A stretch of 64,000 nt of DNA from Silanimonas sp. (GTDB lineage: Bacteria; Pseudomonadota; Gammaproteobacteria; Xanthomonadales; Xanthomonadaceae). The position numbers and the translations under genes were made by a program. Positions 17,442-28,230 of this stretch are shown piece by piece. The stretch is taken from positions 1 to 64,000 of the forward strand of contig NZ_JAPZQK010000008.1 of NCBI RefSeq assembly GCF_027530345.1. Reading direction: 5' to 3'. The notes under the pieces are model-generated. The model made no database searches, was not told where the DNA came from, and worked only from the letters and a program-made list of their open reading frames with translations. How positions within the stretch are numbered: position 1 is the first letter of the stretch; the number at the start of each line of letters is the position of its first letter.

Positions 17442-17628
17442 CGTCCTCCGCCGTGCCGATGCGTACGAAACGACCTTGATCCCGAGGATCAAGTGGGAGC
17501 GCAGTCACCGCGTTCAGGCTTTCCGCAGCAGGGCGGACATGCACACCGGCGATGAAGCTGAATTCCCGGGCCGTATTTATGGGTCAAGGCGAAATGTTAG
17601 CGCACGCTGTCGAGCACAGCAGAGGACG
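17442..17628 (-). ncRNA. ssrS: 6S RNA
   Basis: About 187 bases between zapA and fau, exactly where 6S RNA is found in gammaproteobacteria. The proposed ends, cgtcctctgctgtgc (from 17628) and gcacggcggaggacg (to 17442), pair over 15 bases with two G-U pairs, forming the closing stem. Internal segments match 6S landmarks: a gtgtgcatgtccgc stretch, gcggtgactgcg, and the hairpin cacttgatcc-tcgg-gatcaagg. 6S RNA mimics an open promoter, binds sigma-70 RNA polymerase and lowers transcription in stationary phase. The exact ends are inferred from pairing; a covariance-model scan would settle them. Confidence 0.87.
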
Positions 17629-17635
17629 CACGCGG

Positions 17636-17641
17636 AGTATA
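17636..17641 (-). promoter_or_regulatory. -10 box of the 6S RNA promoter
   Basis: On the minus strand tatact lies seven bases before the proposed 6S 5' end at 17628, the correct distance for a -10 box. No good -35 is visible at 17-18 bases upstream. Confidence 0.6.
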
Positions 17642-17695
17642 GCCGGCCGACGGCGTCGCCATGCCGTGACGGGCGTCGCGGGGCGACGTCGTCGT

Positions 17696-17995
17696 TCAGC
17701 GCGCCGCGTGGACGGCGAGCAGCGATTCGAGCTTGCGATTGAGGTCGGCGATGCCGCGCGAAAGCTCGCCGTCGCGGCCGTCGAGCTCGCGGCGGAAGGC
17801 ATTCACTTCGGCCGCGAGGTTCAGCGCGGCGATCACGGCGATGCGGTCGAACGCCGCCATCTTGTTGTCGCCGCGGATACCTCGCATCCGCGCATCCAGC
17901 AGCTGTGCGGCAGCCTGCAGCGACTCGCGCTCCTCCGGCGGGCAGCCGATGGTGAACTCGCGGTCGAGGATGCGGATGTTGACGCCCTCGCTCAC
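17696..17995 (-). CDS. zapA: Cell division protein ZapA
   Basis: A 99-residue protein that crosslinks FtsZ filaments at the division ring. The N-terminal domain has VNIRILDREFTIGCPPEERE, followed by LLDARMRGIRGDNKMAAFDRIAVIAALNL and a C-terminal coiled coil (about 62-93). The start is GTG at 17995, overlapping the stop of the upstream coiled-coil gene by four bases. Placement beside ssrS-fau is conserved in gammaproteobacteria. Confidence 0.93.
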   Translation of the reverse strand: MSEGVNIRILDREFTIGCPPEERESLQAAAQLLDARMRGIRGDNKMAAFDRIAVIAALNLAAEVNAFRRELDGRDGELSRGIADLNRKLESLLAVHAAR

Positions 17996-18216
17996 GGGCT
18001 GGCCTCCATCGACTTCAGGCGCTGGATCATCGCCTCGACGCGGCTGCGCGCCTGCTCGTTCTTCGAGAGCAGCTGGGCGCGCTCGCCGGCGAGCTGCTCT
18101 TGGGCCTGCATCAGTCGTCGGTTCTCGTCGGAGAGCCGTTGCACCACGGAGACGAGGGCGTCGATGCGGGCGGCGAGCGTCGCAAGGTCGTCGCGCGGGT
18201 CGGGATGTCGGCTCAT
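17992..18216 (-). CDS. TIGR02449/ZapB-like small coiled-coil protein
   Basis: A 74-residue protein that is one continuous coiled coil (LAARIDALVSVVQRLSDENR, later QLAGERAQLLSKNEQ and EAMIQRLKSM). Small proteins of this kind, known as TIGR02449 and resembling the division factor ZapB, are encoded next to zapA in gammaproteobacteria. Its stop overlaps the zapA start by four bases, so it is coupled to it and probably also acts at the division site. The family name is from memory; function is inferred from position. Confidence 0.75.
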   Translation of the reverse strand: MSRHPDPRDDLATLAARIDALVSVVQRLSDENRRLMQAQEQLAGERAQLLSKNEQARSRVEAMIQRLKSMEASP

Positions 18217-18248
18217 GACGGCATCTTGGTCGGCGACGGGAAAGGTGG

Positions 18249-20465
18249 TCAAGCGGCGCTGGCACCGCCGCGCGGCGCCTCGTTCCGCTCGCGCACGAAA
18301 GCGAGCGCCTGCGGGGTCTCGAGCGGCCGTGACAACCAGTAGCCCTGGATCTCGTCGCAGCCCTGGCCCCGCAGGTAGCCGAGTTGGGCGGGCGTCTCCA
18401 CGCCTTCGGCTACCACGTGCAGGCCGAGTGAGTGCGCCATCGTGATGATCGTGGCCGTGATGGCCTTGTCGTCGGGGTCGTCGGTGAGGTCGCCGATGAA
18501 TTCCTTGTCGATCTTCAGCGTGTCGATCGGCAGGCGCTTCAGGTAGATCAGCGACGAGTAGCCCGTGCCGAAATCGTCGATAGCGACTCTGACGCCGACC
18601 TCGCGCAGCTGGTGCAGGACCGCCAGCGTCTGCTCGGCGTTCTGCATGACCATGGTCTCGGTGACCTCCAGCTCGATGCGTCCCGGCGGCACGCCGGTCT
18701 CGGCGAGGATCTTGCGCAGCTGCTCGGCGAGCGGCGCGCGCAGCAGCTGCAGCACCGAGACGTTGATGCTGCAGGATAGATCGACGAGGCCGTCGTCGCG
18801 CCAGTGGCGCAGCGTCCGGCAGGCTTCGTGCATCACCCACTCGCCGATGCCGAGGATCAGGCCGCTTTCCTCGGCCAGCGGGATGAACTCGACGGGGCTG
18901 ACGTCGCCGAGCCCGGCGGACCGCCAGCGGAGCAGGGCTTCGACGCCGACGATGCGATCGCTGCGCAGGCTGAGGCGCGGCTGGAAGACGAGGCGGAACT
19001 CATCCTGTGCCAATGCGCGGCGCAGGGCGGCCAGCAGGGTGGCGCGCCGGCGGGCCTCCGCGTCCATGGCCTCGTCGTAGATCTCGAAGGTGTTCCGACC
19101 CTGTGACTTCGCCTGGTACATCGCGGTGTCGGCGTACTTCAGCAGGTCGGTCGGCACCATCGCGTGGTCGGGGTACAGGCTGATGCCGATGGAGGGCGTG
19201 ATGCTGACGTTGTGCCGCTCGTCGACCTCCAGCGGCAGGCTGAAGGCGGCGAGCAGTTCGCGGGCGAGGCGCCCGGCCGAGTCGATGCTGTCCAGGTCCT
19301 CGACGATGATCGTGAATTCGTCGCCGCCGAGCCTGGCCACTGTGTCGGTGGGGCCGACGGCGGCCTGCAGGCGCGCGGCCGCGGCCTTCAGGAGCCGGTC
19401 GCCGGCCGCGTGGCCCAGTGAATCGTTGATGTCCTTGAAGTGGTCGAGGTCGATGAACAGCACGGCCACGCGGCTTTCCTGACGGCGCGCGCGGATGATG
19501 GCGCGGGACAGGCGTTCGGAAAGCAGCGTGCGGTTCGGCAGGCCGGTGAGCGTGTCGTAGTTGGCGAGGTAGCGCAGTTCCTGCTCGGCGCGCTTCTTCT
19601 GCGTGATGTCGTTGACGACGGCGACGAAGTGCGTGCGCTGCTGGTTGCCGTCGGTGACTTCGGAGAGTTCGATCCAGCTCAGGAATTCGCCGCCGTCCTT
19701 GCGGCGCTGCCACATCTCGCCGCTCCAGTGGCCGCTGCGGACGACGATGCTGCGGACGCGCTGGTAGAACTCCGTGCTGTGCTGCGATGAGTCGAGCAGG
19801 TTGGAGGCGAGGCCGAGAACGTCGCCCTCGCTGTAGCCCGTGATCCGCGAGAAGGCGGAGTTCACGGCCACGAAGGTGAAGTCGAGGTCGATCACCGAGA
19901 CCGCCTCGCTCATGCTGCGGAAGACCTCGTAGGCCACGCGGGTTTCGCGTTCGGCGCGCCGGAGGTCCTGGATGTCGCGGGTGGTGCCGCCCAGCTTCAC
20001 GGCCTTGCCGCTGGCGTCGCGCTCGGTGACCTTGCCGCGGGCGCGCACCCAACGCCAGCCGCCGTCCTCGTGGCGGATCCGGTGCTCGGACTCGAACAGC
20101 TCGGTTTCGCCGTTGACGTGGCGTTCGACGAGCCGACGGAGTCGCTCGACGTCGTCGGGATGGACCGCTTCCTCACGCCACTTCGCCAGCGGCACGTGGT
20201 CCGGCGCGGACGCGCCAGCGAGGCGCTGGATGCCCTGCCGGGCGAGCACGCCGGTGCGCACGTCGAGTTCCCAGAACACGTCGCCCGAGGTGGAGAGGAC
20301 GAGGTCGAGCTGCTGCTTCAGGCGGCGGACCTGCCCGAGATGCTGGTCGTCCTCCACATCTCGCCGGCGCATCGAACGGGCCCACGCGACCACCAGTCCC
20401 AGCAGGGCCACGCCCAGCACGACCACCAGGAACCAGGCTTCGGCTGCGAGAGGGGCAGCAGGCAT
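18249..20465 (-). CDS. Membrane PAS-PAS-GGDEF-EAL cyclic di-GMP protein
   Basis: A protein of about 738 residues with one N-terminal membrane helix (WFLVVVLGVALLGLVVAWA), two PAS domains (about 50-165 and 165-290), a diguanylate cyclase domain with an intact GGDEF motif (380-384) and a phosphodiesterase domain with EAL at 509-511. The EAL domain keeps NVS, ELEVTE, DDFGTGYSSL and LKIDKEFI segments expected for catalysis, so both activities may be possible. It senses a PAS signal and tunes cyclic di-GMP, a ligand of Clp in Xanthomonads. The start is uncertain: 20465 places the membrane helix properly, but ATG 20522 and TTG 20531 are also in frame. It separates zapA/ZapB-like from ygfB, which are usually direct neighbours. 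Confidence 0.88.
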   Translation of the reverse strand: MPAAPLAAEAWFLVVVLGVALLGLVVAWARSMRRRDVEDDQHLGQVRRLKQQLDLVLSTSGDVFWELDVRTGVLARQGIQRLAGASAPDHVPLAKWREEAVHPDDVERLRRLVERHVNGETELFESEHRIRHEDGGWRWVRARGKVTERDASGKAVKLGGTTRDIQDLRRAERETRVAYEVFRSMSEAVSVIDLDFTFVAVNSAFSRITGYSEGDVLGLASNLLDSSQHSTEFYQRVRSIVVRSGHWSGEMWQRRKDGGEFLSWIELSEVTDGNQQRTHFVAVVNDITQKKRAEQELRYLANYDTLTGLPNRTLLSERLSRAIIRARRQESRVAVLFIDLDHFKDINDSLGHAAGDRLLKAAAARLQAAVGPTDTVARLGGDEFTIIVEDLDSIDSAGRLARELLAAFSLPLEVDERHNVSITPSIGISLYPDHAMVPTDLLKYADTAMYQAKSQGRNTFEIYDEAMDAEARRRATLLAALRRALAQDEFRLVFQPRLSLRSDRIVGVEALLRWRSAGLGDVSPVEFIPLAEESGLILGIGEWVMHEACRTLRHWRDDGLVDLSCSINVSVLQLLRAPLAEQLRKILAETGVPPGRIELEVTETMVMQNAEQTLAVLHQLREVGVRVAIDDFGTGYSSLIYLKRLPIDTLKIDKEFIGDLTDDPDDKAITATIITMAHSLGLHVVAEGVETPAQLGYLRGQGCDEIQGYWLSRPLETPQALAFVRERNEAPRGGASAA

Positions 20466-20580
20466 TGCGGGGGGTCGCCTCGGAGTTGCCGGCAGGAACG
20501 GCAGTGTACGCAGGGTGCGCATGCGCACCAAGGGCGGCGGGCCGCTGCTAGACTGCCGCCATCGAATTCGACGGCGTGAA

Positions 20581-21120
20581 ATGTCCGATTCCCTGCCCCC
20601 TTATGCCGCGGTGGCCGAGCAGATCGCCGCCCTGGCCCTCTCGGTCGATGCGTCCGAATTGCACGGTTCGCTCTGCGCCCTCCGCTGCGGGCACCCCCGC
20701 CGGGCCAACTGGCTCGCCGAGGCGATGGGCGACGACACCGTGCCGTTGCCGCCGGCCTCCTCGGCGCTCGGGCAACTCGATGCCGCCACCATCGAACAGC
20801 TTGGCGAGACCGACTTCGGCCTCGAGCTGCTGCTGCCGGACGACGATGCACCGGTGGCCGAACGTGGCGAAGCGCTGGTGGCCTGGTGCCGCGGCTTCCT
20901 CGGTGGCGTGGGCTTGGCCGGCATCGAGCCCAAGCTGGGCGAGGAGGCGCGTGAAGCCTTGGGCGACGTCGCCCGCATCGCTGAATCCGACGTCAGCTAC
21001 GACGATCCGGAAGCCGACGAGGAGGCGCTCGTGGAACTCGAGGAGTTCGTCCGCGTGGCGGCCCTGCTGATCCACGGCGACTGCCTCGCCGCCTCCGGCG
21101 ATCGCAAGCGCCTGCACTGA
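20581..21120 (+). CDS. ygfB: UPF0149 family protein YgfB
   Basis: A 179-residue YecA/YgfB-type protein (UPF0149). Visible are SVDASELHGSLCALRCG (about 21-37), the WCRGFLGGVGL core and YDDPEADEEALVELEEFVRVAALL near the C-terminus. In Pseudomonas a YgfB protein modulates gene expression and beta-lactam resistance; the general role is poorly known. It is directly coupled to pepP (one base shared between stop and start), the conserved ygfB-pepP pair. Confidence 0.88.
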   Translation: MSDSLPPYAAVAEQIAALALSVDASELHGSLCALRCGHPRRANWLAEAMGDDTVPLPPASSALGQLDAATIEQLGETDFGLELLLPDDDAPVAERGEALVAWCRGFLGGVGLAGIEPKLGEEAREALGDVARIAESDVSYDDPEADEEALVELEEFVRVAALLIHGDCLAASGDRKRLH

Positions 21121-22454
21121 TGGCGGTAACGAAGGCCCCGGCCGAAGTCGCGAAGGGCGAGTACCAGCGCCGCCGCCGCGCCCTTCTGCAGATGGCGCAG
21201 GACGACGCCATCCTGATCCTTCCGGCGGCGCCGGAGCGCATCCGCAGCCACGACACGCACCATCCCTACCGGCAGGACTCCGACTTCGCCTACCTCACCG
21301 GCTTTCCGGAGCCGGAAGCCGTGCTGGTGCTGGTGCCGGGCCGCGCCCATGGCGAGACCCTGCTGTTCTGCCGCGAGCGCCATCCAGAGCGCGAACTGTG
21401 GGACGGCCCGCGCGCTGGCCCGGAAGGCGCCGTCTCGGCCTACGGCATCGACGACGCCTACCCCATCGACGACATCGACGAGATCCTGCCGGGCCTGCTC
21501 GAAGGGCGCTCGCGCGTCTACTACCACTTCGGCCGCGACACCGATTTCGACCTCAAGCTGATCGGCTGGGTGAACCGCGTCCGCGCGCAGGCGCGGCAGG
21601 GCGCGCAGTCGCCGCACGAGTTCCTCGAACTGGGCCACCTGCTGCACGAACTGCGGCTGTTCAAGTCGCCGGCCGAACTGAAGCAGATGCGCTTCGCCGC
21701 CGTGGTGGCCGCGGAAGCGCAGAAGGCCGCGATGCGCGCGACCCGCGCCGGAGGGCGCGAGTTCGAAGTGGAGGCGGCGCTGTGGGCGGTGTGGCGTGCG
21801 CACGATTGCGTGCCGGCCTACAACCCCATCGTCGGCGCCGGCCCGAACGGTTGCGTGCTGCACTACATCGCCAACAACGGCGCGCTGCGTGACGGCGACC
21901 TGCTGCTCTGTGACGCCGGCGCGGAGTTCCGCGGCTACGCCAGCGACATCACCCGCACCTGGCCGGTCAACGGCCGCTATTCGAAGGAACAGCGCGCCCT
22001 GTACGACCTGGTGCTCGCGGCGCAGGCCGCTGCCCTCGCGCAGGCGGTGCCCGGTCGGCCCTACGCCGCGGTGCACAACGCGGCCGTCGAAGTGCTCGCC
22101 GATGGCTTGCTCTCGCTGGGGCTGCTCAAGGGCACGTTGAAGAAAGCCTTGGAAAGCGAGGCCTACAAGGCCTTCTACATGCACAAGACCGGGCACTGGA
22201 TCGGCCTCGACGTGCACGACGTCGGCGACTACAAGGTGGCGGGCGAATCGCGCCTGCTCGAGCCCGGCATGGTGTTCACGGTGGAGCCCGGCCTCTACAT
22301 CGCGCCCGACGCGAAGGTGTCGGCCAAATGGCGCGGCATCGGCATCGGCATCCGCATCGAGGACGAAGTGCGCATCACCGACGACGGCGGCGAAGTGCTG
22401 ACCGGTGCGGTGCCGAAGGATGCCGACGCGATCGAGGCCTGGATGGCGGGCTGA
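21120..22454 (+). CDS. pepP: Xaa-Pro aminopeptidase P
   Basis: A 444-residue metalloprotease removing N-terminal residues next to proline. The N-terminal domain contains HPYRQDSDFAYLTGFPEPEA. The C-terminal pita-bread domain has the dimanganese ligands in LLLCDAGAEFRGYASDITR (two Asp), HKTGHWIGLDVHD (His), VFTVEPGLYI (Glu) and GIRIEDEVRIT (Glu). Length and motifs are typical. In many relatives ubiH follows; here the next gene is convergent holC, so the usual ygfB-pepP-ubiH run is interrupted. Confidence 0.95.
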   Translation: MAVTKAPAEVAKGEYQRRRRALLQMAQDDAILILPAAPERIRSHDTHHPYRQDSDFAYLTGFPEPEAVLVLVPGRAHGETLLFCRERHPERELWDGPRAGPEGAVSAYGIDDAYPIDDIDEILPGLLEGRSRVYYHFGRDTDFDLKLIGWVNRVRAQARQGAQSPHEFLELGHLLHELRLFKSPAELKQMRFAAVVAAEAQKAAMRATRAGGREFEVEAALWAVWRAHDCVPAYNPIVGAGPNGCVLHYIANNGALRDGDLLLCDAGAEFRGYASDITRTWPVNGRYSKEQRALYDLVLAAQAAALAQAVPGRPYAAVHNAAVEVLADGLLSLGLLKGTLKKALESEAYKAFYMHKTGHWIGLDVHDVGDYKVAGESRLLEPGMVFTVEPGLYIAPDAKVSAKWRGIGIGIRIEDEVRITDDGGEVLTGAVPKDADAIEAWMAG

Positions 22455-22464
22455 GGCCCGCGCC

Positions 22465-22886
22465 TCACATGTCGTGCTTGTTGAGTGCCAAGCCGCGGGC
22501 CTGGTACTGCTTCCAGCGCTCGCGCAGCGGTTCGCGCGCCGCCGGGTCGGCGGGCACCACTTCCAGCACGCGCTCGAAGCCCTCGGGCACCGTTTCCGCC
22601 CGGAGGTTGATCACCATCGCCCGCATCGGGGCGTCGATGCCGGGCGGCACGATCAGCACGGGCACGTCGGCGTCGTCCTCGTCGAGACCGGCGATCTGGT
22701 GCTCGATGAAGCTGTCCTCCTCGAACGACCACAGCAGGTCGTCGAGTTCTTCCGCCTGCTGGGGCGTGGCGCACAGCACCAGCGTGGGCTTGCCGGTGCC
22801 GTGGCAGCGCTTGGCCAGTTCGCAGGCGAGCAGCAGGGGCTGCTCGCGGAAGCGAGGCTTGTCGATCAGGTAGAAGTCGGCCCGGC

Positions 22887-22890
<4 letters not shown>
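22465..22890 (-). CDS. holC: DNA polymerase III chi subunit
   Basis: A 141-residue protein, HolC, which links the clamp loader to single-strand binding protein. Recognised by the start [43 protein letters not shown] and the [21 protein letters not shown]-terminal part. GTG start at 22890 overlaps the pepA stop by four bases. The pepA-holC order is conserved in gammaproteobacteria. Confidence 0.93.
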
Positions 22891-24353
<1,463 letters not shown>

Positions 24354-24485
24354 CGGGGAGTTTCCGTAGAATGCAGCGCCTTGCCGGCATCGCCGGAAGG
24401 ACAGGTCGGTGCCGAGGCACTGGCCGCCAGTGCGGCGGTGCCCCGTGGGGGCCGCGAGTGTAATCGATCCCGTGCGAGGACCGCC

Positions 24486-25574
24486 TTGACGACCCTGCAG
24501 CGTTACCTCGTGCGACAGCTGGCCGCGACCACCGCGGCCACGGTGGTCGTGCTGCTGCTGGTCGGGCTCGGCGGCGTGTTTGCCGACCTCGTCTCCGAGA
24601 TCGGCCGCGGCCGCGTGCCGGCGCCGCTGCTGTTCTCCCAGCTCGGACTGCGCCTGGTCTCCTACCTGCCGCTGGTGCTGCCGCTCGGCCTGTTCATCGG
24701 GCTGCTGATGGGCATCAGCCGCCTGTACCGCGACAGCGAGATGGCCGTGCTGTTCTCCCTCGGCCAGGGGCCGCGCCAGCTGGTCGGCCCGGTGATGCTC
24801 ATCGCGCTGCCGGTGGCCGCGGTGATCGCCACGTGCAGCCTGTGGCTGGGCCCGCTGGCCGAGCGTCTGGCCACCGAAGCGGTCGCCAACGCGAACCGCA
24901 GCTTCCTCGTCGCGGGCCTCGATGCCGGTCGCTTCGTTGAATTGCCGGGCGGGCGCGGCGTGGTCTTCGTCGGTTCGCTTTCGCCCGACGGTCGCGAGTT
25001 CAAGCGGCTGTTCGTGCAGATGCAGCGTGGTGATCGCGTCGACGTGATCACTGCGGTGGAAGGCGAGATGTTCGTCGAACGCGGCGGCCGTTTCCTCCGC
25101 CTGCGAGACGGCTTCCGCGCCGAAGGCCAGCCGGGGGAGCGCGACTTCCGCCTGCAGCGCTTCCAGGTGAACGAGGTGCGCTTGCCCGACGTGGAGAACG
25201 AGAACCGCAATCCGCTGGCGGGCCGCCCGACGCTGGCGCTGATCAGCCCCACGGCGACACCGCGGGCCCGGGCGGAGTTCCACTACCGCATTGGCGTGCC
25301 GATGTTCGCGGTCGTGCTGGCCCTCCTCGCCCTGCCGCTGTCGCGCAGCCCGCCGCGGCAGGCGCGCTACGGCCGGATGATCGTCGCCACGCTGGCCTAC
25401 GTCTTCGGCAGCAACCTGCTCATCCTGGGGCGCACGTGGCTGGGCACCGGCCAGATCCCCATCCAGCTCGGGCTGTGGTGGCTGCTGGTGCCGGCGTTCG
25501 CGCTCGCGATCTGGCTGGTGTGGCGTGACGGCGAGCCGCCGTTGTGGCGTCGCGGATCGGCGGTGCGCGCATGA
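24486..25574 (+). CDS. lptF: LPS export permease LptF
   Basis: A 362-residue inner-membrane permease of the LptB2FG transporter, which extracts lipopolysaccharide and drives it across the periplasm. Three N-terminal membrane helices (about 15-120), a periplasmic beta-jellyroll domain (about 120-260) and three C-terminal helices are visible. The start is TTG at 24486 with agga six bases upstream; the N-terminal LQRYLVRQL is typical. Coupled to lptG by a four-base overlap. A tgtaat at 24459-24464 may be the -10 box. Confidence 0.93.
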   Translation: MTTLQRYLVRQLAATTAATVVVLLLVGLGGVFADLVSEIGRGRVPAPLLFSQLGLRLVSYLPLVLPLGLFIGLLMGISRLYRDSEMAVLFSLGQGPRQLVGPVMLIALPVAAVIATCSLWLGPLAERLATEAVANANRSFLVAGLDAGRFVELPGGRGVVFVGSLSPDGREFKRLFVQMQRGDRVDVITAVEGEMFVERGGRFLRLRDGFRAEGQPGERDFRLQRFQVNEVRLPDVENENRNPLAGRPTLALISPTATPRARAEFHYRIGVPMFAVVLALLALPLSRSPPRQARYGRMIVATLAYVFGSNLLILGRTWLGTGQIPIQLGLWWLLVPAFALAIWLVWRDGEPPLWRRGSAVRA

Positions 25575-26665
25575 GCGCCCTCCCGGTCCATCGCTGGTTT
25601 GTCGGCCGCTCGGTCTTGTTGACGGTGCTGGCCACGTGGGGGGTGCTCACCGGTTTCGCTGTGCTTGGCGCCCTGATTGGCCAGATGGACGACCTCGGCA
25701 AGGGCGACTACGGGCTCGGCCATGCCGCGCTCTATCTCGCGCTGCAGACGCCGCGCCGGGCCTACGAGAGTTTCCCGATGGCGGCGGTGATCGGCAGCGT
25801 GCTCGCGCTGGGAGCACACGCCGCGAAATCCGAGCTGGTGGCGTTGCGCGCAGCCGGACTGTCGCCGATGCGCATTGGCGCGACGGCCCTGATGGCCGTG
25901 GCGATCGTCGTGGTGCCGCTGATGGCGGCCATGGAGATCGTGATCCCCGGCGCCGAACAGCAGGCGCAGGCGCTCAAGCTGGCGGCGATGAAGCACGAGG
26001 TCACGCTGGCCGGCGGCGCCAACGTCTGGGCCCGCGAGGGCAGCGAAGTGTTCAACGCGCAGGGCGGCGAAAGCCGGGTGGTCGAGGGCCGGACCGTGCT
26101 GGTGTTCAACCAGGTGCGCGTGTTCGCCTTCGATCCGCAAGGCCGCCTCGCATGGATCCAGGAGGCCGGCGAGGCCGATTACGACGAGACGCGCGGCTGG
26201 CAGCTCCGCGACGTCAAGCGCACCACGTTCAGCGCACGCAGCGTGGCGGTGGAGCAGTTCGACGTCCAATCCTGGGCGACGGCCCTTCGTCCCGGTGCCA
26301 TCGAGGCCAGCCTGCAGCATCCCGACCTGCTCTCGACGATGGCGCTGGGTGGCCGGATCGAGCAGCTGAAGCGCAACGGCCTCGATGCCGGCCTGCTGCT
26401 CGAGGCCTACTGGGCGCGATGGTTCTTCCCGCTGACGACGCTGGCCCTGGTGTTCGCGGCGCTGCCGGTGGCCTTCGGGCAGCAGCGCAGTGGTGGCTTC
26501 GGGCAGCGGCTGTTCATCGGCATCGTCTTCGCGCTGGTGGCGCGGCTTGTCCAACCGATGCTGGTCAACCTCGCCAAGGCCTACCAGTGGCCGATCGTGC
26601 TCGCCTACGCTTTGCCCGTGCTGCTGCTGGTCGCGCTCGGCGCCTGGTGGATCCGCCGACGCTGA
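25571..26665 (+). CDS. lptG: LPS export permease LptG
   Basis: A 364-residue partner of LptF with the same fold: membrane helices near 15-40, 60-75 and 100-125, a periplasmic domain with [15 protein letters not shown] and W-rich strands, and helices from 275 to the end. LptG starts with a hydrophobic helix beginning HRWFVGRSV. It ends tail to tail with the RDD gene, the two stops sharing the palindrome tgatca at 26663-26668. Confidence 0.94.
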   Translation: MSALPVHRWFVGRSVLLTVLATWGVLTGFAVLGALIGQMDDLGKGDYGLGHAALYLALQTPRRAYESFPMAAVIGSVLALGAHAAKSELVALRAAGLSPMRIGATALMAVAIVVVPLMAAMEIVIPGAEQQAQALKLAAMKHEVTLAGGANVWAREGSEVFNAQGGESRVVEGRTVLVFNQVRVFAFDPQGRLAWIQEAGEADYDETRGWQLRDVKRTTFSARSVAVEQFDVQSWATALRPGAIEASLQHPDLLSTMALGGRIEQLKRNGLDAGLLLEAYWARWFFPLTTLALVFAALPVAFGQQRSGGFGQRLFIGIVFALVARLVQPMLVNLAKAYQWPIVLAYALPVLLLVALGAWWIRRR

Positions 26666-27187
26666 TCAGGGCGGCGTGAGGCGAACGAAACGCGTGCCCG
26701 CGAAGCGGTCGTAAAGCGCCTGGCCCTCGCGGTCGAACAGTGACCACAGCGGCCCGGCCGCCGCGATGGCCGCACCGATCCAGAACGGCAGCAGGCGCTC
26801 GATGCCGGGCAGCAGCGCGAAGAGCTCGATGCCGGCAATGGCCGGTACCGTCGCGAAGGAATAGCGCTGCAGCAACGCAAGGCGCGTCGCCCGCGTGCCG
26901 TCGAAAGCGACCACCTTCAGGCGCCAGGGGCGCATGCCCAAGGTCTGCCCGCCGCGCGACCAGCTCAGCACGAAGTACGCGCCGGTGGCACTCCATGCGC
27001 CGGCCACGAGTAGTGGCGCCATCCAAGGCAGGTCGCTGAGGTCCGGGTGGCCGAGGGCGGCGGCCACCGCGGTGACCACACCGCCGAAGGCCAGCACCAG
27101 CGCGAAGACCGGGAAGAGGTCGTAGACGAGGGCGAGCAGGCGCCAGCCGAGGTGGGCAGGCCGGGCCTGCGGGGTCGAAACGGTCAT
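26666..27187 (-). CDS. RDD-family membrane protein
   Basis: A 173-residue protein with an RDD domain: an early Arg (HLGWRLLALVYDLFPVF, the R and D of the name), TLGMRPWRLKVV in the middle and a terminal FDREGQALYDRFAGTRFV with the second Asp. Three or four membrane helices are present. RDD proteins are thought to be small transporters or ion exchangers; no substrate is known here. The start has no strong ribosome site; it lies 38 bases from divergent xerD. Confidence 0.85.
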   Translation of the reverse strand: MTVSTPQARPAHLGWRLLALVYDLFPVFALVLAFGGVVTAVAAALGHPDLSDLPWMAPLLVAGAWSATGAYFVLSWSRGGQTLGMRPWRLKVVAFDGTRATRLALLQRYSFATVPAIAGIELFALLPGIERLLPFWIGAAIAAAGPLWSLFDREGQALYDRFAGTRFVRLTPP

Positions 27188-27213
27188 GCCGCAAGGATAC
27201 CGGCGCCCTCGGC

Positions 27214-27219
27214 TAGAGT
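27214..27219 (+). promoter_or_regulatory. -10 box placed for a leaderless xerD transcript
   Basis: tagagt at 27214-27219 is a fair -10 box only six bases before the xerD ATG at 27226. Transcription would start at or next to the ATG, and no ribosome-binding site precedes it, so a leaderless mRNA is likely. Confidence 0.45.
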
Positions 27220-27225
27220 GCCGTC

Positions 27226-28230
27226 ATGAGCGACGCCTCCGTGGCCCTGCGCGCGCCGCGCCGGCCAATGACCACCGCCGAACGCCGGGTCCTCGGCGCG
27301 GACTGGCCCGAACTCCCGGCCGAGGACGCCGCCGACATCGAGGCCTTCCTGCGCCGCCACTGGGCGGAAACCGGCAGTGCGCGCGCCACCCAGGCGGCTT
27401 ACCGCGGCGACCTCGTGCTGGCCGCGCGCTGGCTGGCCTCGCGGGGGCGTGGCGGCCTGCGCGCCGCGGCGCGCGCCGATCTGTTCGCCCTGCTGGAAAT
27501 GCGGGCGGGCGCCGGTTACGCCGCGCGCAGCACGGCACGCCTGATGGCCGCGCTCCGCGCGTTCTTTGCCGATGCCCTGCGCCACCAACGCGTCCCGGCC
27601 GATCCGACGGCCTTGCTCGAACTGCCGGCCTTGCCGCGGTCGCTGCCCAAGGCGCTCGCGGAATCGCAGGTCGAGGCCCTCTTGCAGGCCCCGGACCTCG
27701 GCACGCCGGCCGGGCTGGCGGAGCGCACCCTCCTCGAGCTGCTGTATGCCACCGGCTTGCGTGTCTCCGAGCTGGTGGACCTGCCCACCTTGGCCGTGAA
27801 CCTCCGCCAGGGCGTGTTGCGCGTGCGCGGCAAGGGCGGCAAGGAGCGGCTGGTGCCGATCGGGGCCGAAGCGCAGCACTGGCTGGAGCGCTACCTCGCC
27901 GAGGCCCGGCCCGCGCTGGCGCGTGGCGCGACCGAGCGCCGCGCCAACCCGACGGCGCTTTTCCTCGGTGCTCATGGCGAGCCGTGGACGCGCCAGCAGT
28001 TCTGGGCGCGACTGAAGGCCTTGGCCGCATTGGCCGGCATCGACGCGGCGAAGGTCACGCCGCACGGCCTCCGGCACAGCTTCGCGACCCACCTGCTGAA
28101 CCACGGCGCCGACCTCCGCGTGGTGCAGATGCTGCTTGGCCACAGCAGCCTCTCGACCACGCAGATCTACACCCATGTCGCTCGCGAGGGCCTGAAGCGC
28201 CTGCACGCCGCCCACCATCCGCGCGGTTGA
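27226..28230 (+). CDS. xerD: Tyrosine recombinase XerD
   Basis: A 334-residue site-specific recombinase that, with XerC and FtsK, resolves chromosome dimers at dif. The N-terminal SAM-like domain covers about 35-130. The catalytic domain has TGLRVSELVDL (Arg), VRGKGGKERLVPIG (Lys), PHGLRHSFATHLLN (His, Arg), LLGHSSLSTT (His) and TQIYTHV (nucleophile Tyr). It begins with about 30 extra residues before the usual start, possibly an overlong reading. The xerD-dsbC neighbourhood is conserved in gammaproteobacteria. Confidence 0.94.
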   Translation: MSDASVALRAPRRPMTTAERRVLGADWPELPAEDAADIEAFLRRHWAETGSARATQAAYRGDLVLAARWLASRGRGGLRAAARADLFALLEMRAGAGYAARSTARLMAALRAFFADALRHQRVPADPTALLELPALPRSLPKALAESQVEALLQAPDLGTPAGLAERTLLELLYATGLRVSELVDLPTLAVNLRQGVLRVRGKGGKERLVPIGAEAQHWLERYLAEARPALARGATERRANPTALFLGAHGEPWTRQQFWARLKALAALAGIDAAKVTPHGLRHSFATHLLNHGADLRVVQMLLGHSSLSTTQIYTHVAREGLKRLHAAHHPRG

